A stretch of 64,000 bases of DNA from Canna indica (taxonomy: Eukaryota > Streptophyta > Magnoliopsida > Zingiberales > Cannaceae), in assembly GCA_034359265.1 (NCBI GenBank), contig CP136895.1, positions 37,900,001-37,964,000 on the forward strand, read 5' to 3'. The notes beneath the pieces are model-generated. The model saw only the letters and a list, made by a program, of their open reading frames with translations. It was not told where the DNA came from and made no database searches. Shown in pieces: positions 56,867 to 64,000 of this stretch (positions are counted from its first letter, which is position 1; every line of letters starts with the position of its first letter). The position numbers and the translations under genes were made by a program.

Positions 56867-57435
56867 TGTTGGCTTTAGGTTTTCAACTTTAGTCTTAATC
56901 TCGATTTTGATGATAACAAACATGGGACTAATGATTTCATTGAAAATATCTTTAGGTTTCATATCAGTAGCGTTCGATGTCCTCGATCAAAAAAATTGGA
57001 GAAATCGATAAATCGGAAGGACATTGATCGTCGCGCTCGGGTTCGTCATGGAAGTTTCTCGAAGACCGACAAGTGCACCAAAGTCGCATTGGACGAGCTC
57101 AAAGATCACATGGAAAGCTCTCCAAGATGATGCTCGTCGAAAGCCGAAACCCAGAAATGAAGCACGAAAGAAAAAGGCTGAAAAATCAATTTCAGTCTAG
57201 GTTCGGTCGACCGAATGTAGGTAGAAAGGGCAGTAGCCATTCGGTCGACCCGTCGGTCGACCGAACATAGGGTAGAAATCACAGCAGCTACTTCGGTCGA
57301 TCGGGCGGTCGACCGATCGAAGCCCAAAATGGGCAGTAGCTCTGTCGGTTGACCGACCTACGTTTGCTGAAGACGCAAGATCGCGTCGGTTGACTGACTG
57401 GTCGATCGAATGGCGAATCGCGAGTCTTGCGAGGA
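56867..57435 (+). repeat. Sirevirus D 5' LTR fragment
   Basis: It begins TGTTGGCTTTAGG, is similar to the LTR at 51018 through the palindrome array (57200-57430), and is cut where Gypsy pol begins. Confidence 0.85.
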
Positions 57436-60102
57436 TAGACGATTTGTTTGACCAACTACAGGGGGCACGATGTTTTCGAAGATAGACTTAAGGTTCAGAT
57501 ACCATCAGTTGAGAATCCAGGACTGCAATGTGCCTAAGACTGCCTTCAGGACTCACTATGGGCACTATGAGTTTTTGGTGATGTCTTTTGGCCTGACCAA
57601 TGCATCTGCTGCCTTCATAGACCTGATGAACAAGGTAAGGAGTACCTGGACAGTTTAGTGATCGTCTTCATTGATGACATCTTAGTGTACTCCAAGAGTG
57701 AGGAGGAGCACTCCAAGCATTTGAGGATGGTACTAGAAATCCTCAGAGAACACCGGTTGTTTGCTAAGTTCTCCAAGTGTGAATTCTGGTTGGAAAGTGT
57801 GGGGTTCCTAGGCCATGTGGTGTCCAAGGAAGGGATAAGGGTAGACATTGCGAAGGAGGAAGCGGTGCAGAACTAGAGGCGGCCAACTAGCGTGATTGAG
57901 GTTCGTAGTTTTCTTGGGTTGGCCGGGTACTATCGGAAGTTCGTAGAGAACTTCTCCAGGATTGCAGCTCCTTTGACTCGACTGACCCAAAAAAAGGTGA
58001 AATTTGATTGGGACGACAAGTGTGAGGCGAGCTTTCAGAAGCTCAAGGACTGCTTGACATCGGCACCCGTATTGGTCATACCTTCTGACTCAAGAGGGTT
58101 TGTGGTTTATTGTGATGCCTCTCGGGTTGGCCTAGGCTGCATTCTGATGCAGTTTGGCATGGTCATAGCATATGCGTCTCGCCAGTTGAAGGTTCATGAA
58201 AAGAACTACCCGACGCACGACCTAGAGCTAGCGGCAGTGGTTTTTGCCTTGAAGCTCTGGCGGCACTATCTGTACGGGGAGACTTGCGAGATCTATACGG
58301 ATCACAAGAGCCTTCAGCACTTGCTTACCCAAAAGGAGCTAAATCTCAAGCAAAGGTAGTGGCTGGAGCTCGTAAAAGTTTATGACTGCACCATTATGTA
58401 CCACCCGGGGAAAACCAATGCGGTGGCGGACACTCTGAGCAGAAAATCCATGGGCAGTTTGGCTCATCTAGAAACCAAGCGGAGACCTTTAGCTCGAGAG
58501 TTGGCGTTGTGCCTAGATGGGGGTACAACCCTGACAGTGTCAGCTTCAGGTGCCTTGGTAGCACACCTGCGGGTACAATCCACACTGGTGGGTATGTTGC
58601 GTGCCGCGCAGGGAGAGAACGCCTTTTGTGCGCTGACGAAAGACTTAGTGCAGAGAGGCGATGCAGAGAATGAGCTTAGATTGGACTCAGAGGGTGTGCT
58701 GAGGTTCAAAGATCGAATTGTGGTGCTAGATATGGCAGAGGTGCGCAGACAAGTCCTGGAATGGGGTCATCGTTCCACTTATATGATGCACCCGGGGGCC
58801 ATCAAAATGTACCGAGATCTAAGGCAGCATTACTGGTGGAAGGGCATAAAAAGAGAGGTAGCAGAATTTGTATCCAAGTGTTTGGTCTGCCAGCAGGTAA
58901 AGGCCGAACATCTGAAGCCCGCGGGGCTACTGCAGAACCTCGAAGTTCCCGAGTGGAAGTGGGAGAAAATCACCATGGACCTGGTAACCAGGGTTCCTAA
59001 GTCAAAAGGCAGCTTTGACTCCATTTGGGTGGTAGTGGACCGGTTAACCGAGACCGCACACTTCATTCCAGTGAAGACTACCTTTTCTGCAGAGCAGTAT
59101 GCTCGACTATTTCTAGACAAGATTGTGGCTTACCACGGTACCCCAGTGATGATCATATCAGATCGGGATACACAGTTCACAGCCCGATTTTGATAGTCTT
59201 TCCAAGAAGCCTTGGGCACTCAAGTGCGTTTCAGCACGACCTTCCATCCGCAGACAGACAGACAATTTGAGAGAACCATCCAAACCTTGGAAGATATGCT
59301 AAGGGCCTGCGTTCTGGACCTAGCAGGCGGTTGGGAGAAACACCTGCCGTTGATTGAGTTTGCCTACAATAATAGCTATCACAGTAGCATAGGCATGGCT
59401 CCATTCGAGGCGTTGTACCGGCAGTGGTGTAGGTCTCCTGTGGGCTGGTTTGAAACTAGAGAGACTCTCTTGGTTGGTCCGGACTTGGTTGAGGAGGTGG
59501 TGAAGAAGGTGCAGTTGATAATAGAAAGGCTATTGGCAGCTCAGAATCGCCAGAAAATATATGCTGAAAAGAAAGCCAGAGAGATGGAGTTCGCTGAGGG
59601 CGACTTGGTATTCCTAACGGTTTCTCCCATGAAAAGGGTACTCCAATTTGGGAAGAAAGGAAAGTTGAGCCCTGGGTTCATTGGGCCTTTCCCTATCCTC
59701 AAGCGAAGAGGCGCGGTGGCTTATGAACTGGCCTTGCCTCCTAGTCTTAGCAGAGTTCACCTAGTTTTCTATGTGTCAATGCTCTGGAGGTATGTGAAGG
59801 ATGAATCGCATGTAATCGAGCCGACTGCGGTTGAGGTGGACATGGCGGTCTCGTTTGAGGAGAGGCCAGTGGAGATACTTGATCGGTAGATCAGGAAGCT
59901 GAGGTCCAAGGAGATTCCCTTGGTAAAAGTTAGGTGGGAGCACCACTCCGGGCTAGAGGCCACTTGGGAGGTAGAGAGGGACATGAGAGAGCGCTACCCT
60001 TCCTTGTTCGAAGAGCCGGTAAGTCTTTGTAACCCAACAAAATTCGAGGACGAATTTCCCTTAAGGGGGGAAGGTTGTAATACCCACGGTTTCCTAATAT
60101 AA
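57436..60102 (+). pseudogene. pol: Tekay/Del-type Gypsy pol: RT, RNase H, integrase, chromodomain
   Basis: It starts inside reverse transcriptase ([11 protein letters not shown], then [15 protein letters not shown] after a 1-base shift). The catalytic [14 protein letters not shown], RNase H ([23 protein letters not shown]), integrase zinc finger (H..H..C-LV-C) and integrase core Asp, Asp and Glu (TMDLVTRVP, IISDRDTQF, ERTIQTLEDML) follow. A C-terminal chromodomain-like segment (VKVRWEHHSGLEATWEVERD) is typical of chromoviruses and may guide insertion. Stops lie at 57658, 57874, 58357, 59191/59194 and 59887, several at expected Trp, Arg or Gln. The 5' LTR, gag and protease are missing. Confidence 0.92.
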
Positions 60103-62583
60103 AAATTTCTCGTGGTGCAGCCCATCGAGTTGGGAGCTAGCCGGGTCGAGTCGCGTGGTCGCCTCATATAGCAGGTAAATTTTTTTATTTAAGTCTTATT
60201 GAAGTGTTAGTGGTCGAGTGGATGATCATATTGTTTGACTCAAGTTTGGGTTGAGTTTAGTCCGCGGATTGAATCGAGACTCGAACCAGGTTAGGTGGAG
60301 TCGTATAAGAGGGGTTTAAGTCATTGCGTAGGGGTAAAAGAGTCAAGTGATGAGGGGAATAAAACCCCTCATCTTGGCAGCCGTGCGACTCAAGGGAGGA
60401 GCCGCACGCAACCCAAGGAGGAGAGGGAGATCAGTGTCGAGCTCGCGTCGACATCGGGATCTCGGAGTTCATCTTCTTCGATCTTGTCTTTAGATCAAAT
60501 CGAGGTGAGTGGTTAGTGTAGCTTTTGAAGGGAGGCGAGTGGCCGACCCTAAGAGATTTGAAATTTGATTTTTCTTCGCGAGTTCTTGCCGATTCGACGT
60601 GTTTCTTTGAGTAGAGTTTTAAATCGAAGTATGTACCTGTGATCTTATGTATTAGATCATGTTTTCTCACATTTTTGTGGGCTGCCGAGTTGAGAAAATA
60701 GGGGAAAGGTCATGCCGAAAATTTCCCCAAATTTTCCTCGCTCGTTTCGCAGCCCGTAGATTGCTTGGTGTTCATGATATGTTAGATCTATGGATTTATA
60801 TTGTGTTATTGTTGCAGCCATGCCCCTTCAAATTGAGGACTCGGCCGAGCAAGGGTTTACCCTGCTTGAGTTGGCCGAGCAGTGGCGTGAGTGGAGAGTG
60901 TGGACTGCTAGAGTTAGAATGCATGGTTCCGATCCGAGTTTTGTTTTCTTGTTAAGCATTAGATCTGTAGATCGATGCATATAAATTGTGGATGAAATTT
61001 CAGCCCCTTCCCATCTAGAGGATTCGGCTGAGCAAGGATTACCTTGCTCAAGCTTCGGCCGAGCAAGGGTAAAGGGGGAAACCGAATGATTTCGAGTAGT
61101 TGTTCATACCTTCCCATTCGATGCTAATTCATATTTATGTTATGAAATTTCTTGCTTGTCATATGAATTGTTTGGTGATAGATCTACATTATCATATTAT
61201 GAAAATGTTCTTGCTAATGCTCATATGGATATGATGATTATGGTATATGTATTCAAGGAAAGGTTTCATTTAATTCATTATATCATGTTTAATTGCTGCT
61301 ATGCTTAGTGTATGTTCTTTATTGGTTTAAATCAATGAATTAATTACCTCTTTAAATTCTTTATTATTGAATCATATGGCTATACATAGTATGTGACGTG
61401 AAGTAATTTATTTATAGCTTATATGCTGTCATGTTTTGTTATTGGGTACATTTTCAAGTTTATGACATGTATTTCACATTAGCAAGGATAGTATATGACG
61501 CTAGATGATTAACATAAAAAATCTGAGGTGTGTGTTATTTATGAAAAGTCAAAGGTAGACTAGTTAGGTTTCACACCGATGAAATAATTAGCGAGCAATA
61601 GTGCACGCATGTTTCGACTCGAAAGTAAAGGGCTGAACACGGGCGGACGCTCTGGATTTTAAACAAGGAAACTCTAGGACACTTGTTTGTGTAATGTGAT
61701 TGTGATGGTCAGCCGAGAAGCATGGATAGTTGGAATGACTAATGCTTGACTCGGCCAGTGATTGGGTCTTGAGATTGCACCAGCGGGCCCGCTAGGTGTC
61801 AGACCCCAGTTGGGTGGGACTAGCTATCCCTACCCCAGACGGTGTCCGGAGACTAGCATACCATCCTAGTCGACGACCCGAGGATTTTGCATTGATACAC
61901 TGATGTGCTATGTGGCCGAACGCCCAGTGTGTTACTATTTTGGGTGGTAGGGCTGGTTGTAGTCGAACCACAAGATCATGAGTAGGCCCTAAGGGTCGGG
62001 GTTCATATGATTTAGTTAGGCAGTTATGGCTGGTTTCATGGATGTATGGCCTATACAGGACGACCTTTGGGGTCGGTGGTCATATCAGAAGCAAAGTATA
62101 TCCCTAACTATATGTTTTATTGTCGTATATAATTACTTGTGATTATTGGGGATTTATGTGGTGGTTCGGAAGAACTGCTCACTGAGTCCCATGTGGACTC
62201 ACGATTTATTTCCTTGTTTTGCAGAGCCCGATCAGTGAGAGGAGGCTTGGAGTCATGGTACAACTAGAGGCAGGCGGTGGCGTAGATCTCGAAGTAGTGT
62301 TCACTAGTCTTAGTCTAGAGGTCTAGGGCAGTTGTTCTTTTCATACACTGAGAATGTTTATTTAAAAACATGTACTCGGTTTTACACTTGAATTGTTTTC
62401 TCTGGTGATTGATGTTTCAGAACTTTTCATGTTTTAAAGCAAAAATTGTGAACCTTCTTTAAAGATTTGAATAGAGTTGCATCATTGTTTCATTATGTGT
62501 TTCTGTTAGTCAGTGTATGTAGTAGGCTTCAGGGTAGGTCATAGACCCTGGCTGGTCGCACGACCCTAAGTTGGGGTGTGACA
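60076..62583 (+). repeat. Gypsy (Tekay/Del-type) 3' LTR, 2,508 bp
   Basis: It starts TGTAATACCC after the polypurine tract TTAAGGGGGGAAG and ends GGGGTGTGACA, both standard for Del/Tekay LTRs. It is complete on this side; the next base returns to Sirevirus gag in frame. It contains AGCAAGGGTTTACC-type direct repeats at 60840-61070. Confidence 0.9.
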
Positions 62584-63688
62584 CATGCTATATGATTTTG
62601 CAAAAACTGAAGAGATTACTACTTATGATGAGGGGAGTGATGACAATTGTCATCCACCCAATACTAATATGGTTTTTGAAGCCCAAAGTGTCTCCAGTTA
62701 TAGGAGCACTAAAAGCCGGAAGCGAAAGGTGATTTGCCATGTGTGCCAAGAGAAAGAGCATGTAAGGAATAATTTCCCTACCATGAAGAACAAGGCAAAG
62801 AGGAGGTCAAATGCTTCCACATCATCCTATTCAAGTGAAGCATCCTCCCTTCATGACTATGAAGCCATCTCAAAAGAATGCCTCATGAATGATAACAATG
62901 AGGTACACTCCACCTCTTCTAGTCATGTTAATAACAATAATAGTATTAACTCATCTAGCTCTTATGATTTTGATGAATTGATGGATGAGTATAAAATCAT
63001 GTATGCCTTGCTCTTGAAAAAGGATAAGGAAAACAAAAGGATTAAAAATGAGAATTCTAGATTTAGTTCACATGTGCATGCTCTAGAATTAGAAAATGAG
63101 AAATTAAAATCCAACTCATTTGATCTTTGTCATGATATGTTGAAACTTAAGATTAAGGACTTAAAACATAGAAATGATAATTTAAAAAATGAAAATAGCA
63201 TGTTAAAAACTCAAATGCATGCTATTCAAATATCAATGAACGATTTGAAAAGTGAGGTTATTTTATTGAATAAGAAAGTAAATGAATTCAAAAATACTCC
63301 ATCTACTAAGAACACTAGAATAAAAAATGCCTATGTAAAGAATGCCAATGTTCATAATCATTCTCATGTTAGGCATTCCACATTTAAACCTCATGTTCAA
63401 AATAAAAAAGTTGCATCTAAGAATGCCCATGCTCATCATGCCTCATATGTTAAGCATTCTAACATTAAATCTCATGTCCATGGTAAAAATAAAAAGAAAA
63501 AATTTCATGGACATTGCTTTTGTTGTGGTATTTTTGGCCACGCAATCTATGATTGTGAATTTAAGAAGAATCCAAGTGTTGCTAAGACACTTTGGATACC
63601 TAGGCCAACTAACCCCCAAGGACCCAAAGTCATTTGGGTACCAAAGATCTCATCTTCTATTGTAGGGGGAGCTACCACACAAGGGTGA
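62584..63688 (+). CDS. gag: Sirevirus D Gag, C-terminal two-thirds, open
   Basis: The frame is open from the Gypsy junction (MLYDFAKTEEITTYDEG) to the stop at 63688. The N-terminal 100 or so residues are lost. The first zinc knuckle is damaged (C-HV-C-QEKE-H-VRNN-F, last Cys changed to Phe). The long coiled coil (KKDKENKRIKNENSRFSSHV and onward) is complete, the second knuckle C-FC-C-GIFG-H-AIYD-C is intact, and the tail reads NPQGPKVIWVPKIS and GGATTQG. The junction is the insertion point of the Gypsy element in this Sirevirus. Confidence 0.82.
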
Positions 63689-63801
63689 AGGATTGACGAT
63701 TTGTTGAAGTTGACCACGAACTTGAATGATGAATCCTCCATTGGTTGCAACTTTAAGCTTTCACCTAGATGCCTTAGGTAAAATTGGCATCAAACATCTT
63801 G

Positions 63802-64000
63802 GTATCATCTCCTTCCTTGATTTGCTTTATTTAAGTTGGAGGTATGATACATGCTTAAAACTGATTGATTTTCCCCGCTCTTAATATATTTCAAAAATGT
63901 TTTTTGAATTTTGATTTCCGGTCTCCTCGGAGACCTATGTGGCCTGTAATGGGCCTAAGCGACCTTGTGGTTTTAAATTGTAGGCTAATTGTGGCTTTCG
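63802..64000 (+). other. Conserved structured non-coding domain after gag (copy D, runs off edge)
   Basis: GTATCAT-CTCC pairs with GGAG-GT-ATGATAC (63802-63850), followed by GGTCTC-CTCG-GAGACC (63920-63935) with all six pairs kept and one loop base changed. It starts 114 bp after the gag stop. Confidence 0.75.

Noticed and set aside
60295..60984. Several 60-98 codon frames in the Gypsy LTR
   Set aside because: They lie wholly within an LTR with standard ends and show no family pattern.

Overview
This window is a transposon-dominated intergenic stretch of a flowering-plant nuclear genome. The one apparently intact host gene is an intronless, GC-rich CDI-type nucleotide-diphospho-sugar transferase gene (12342-13175) lying in AT-rich DNA. 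That composition is common in monocots, and a nuclear copy of plastid ycf1 (a gene grasses have lost) suggests a non-grass monocot. The lineage is an inference; the plant assignment is firm.

Layout. 1-9592: the 5' end of a minus-strand Sirevirus (Copia, SIRE/Maximus type), with a complete 7.2-kb CACTA transposon (1280-8460) inserted in its LTR. 9593-15357: unassigned DNA, a ycf1 fragment, LTR-like debris, a MULE-type MITE, the CDI gene and an inverted-repeat structure. 15358-24422: Tourist-like MITEs, one split by a minus-strand Helitron (15619 to about 24117). The Helitron carries a decayed Rep/helicase gene, exon fragments of a nuclear poly(A)-binding protein (PABN) gene and two hAT elements. 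24423-33181: LTR-like debris, then a pol-less Sirevirus with gag, a long non-coding spacer and an extra 'plant transposon protein' gene. 33183-36737: Gypsy LTR, gag-protease, CACTA and Transposase_28-like fragments. 36738-52520: one minus-strand and several plus-strand Sirevirus pieces, with one hAT MITE. 52519-56866: possible SINE and two Mutator-like (MULE) transposase remnants. 56867-64000: a Sirevirus split by a Tekay/Del-type Gypsy element that ends in a complete LTR.

The five best-preserved Sirevirus LTR promoters have a dense array of the perfect palindrome TCGGTCGACCGA about 45-60 bp upstream of a TATAAATA box; three further LTR fragments keep the array but no clear box. About 100-115 bp after the gag stop codon, the Sirevirus copies also keep a structured non-coding domain whose centre is a GGTCTC-TTCG-GAGACC hairpin. 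These two shared non-coding systems, and the gene-carrying Helitron, are the most unusual content. Nearly all transposon coding regions are broken. Many breaks are stop codons where the family has tryptophan, consistent with C-to-T decay of methylated DNA. The exception is the five-exon CACTA accessory gene, which reads through in frame.
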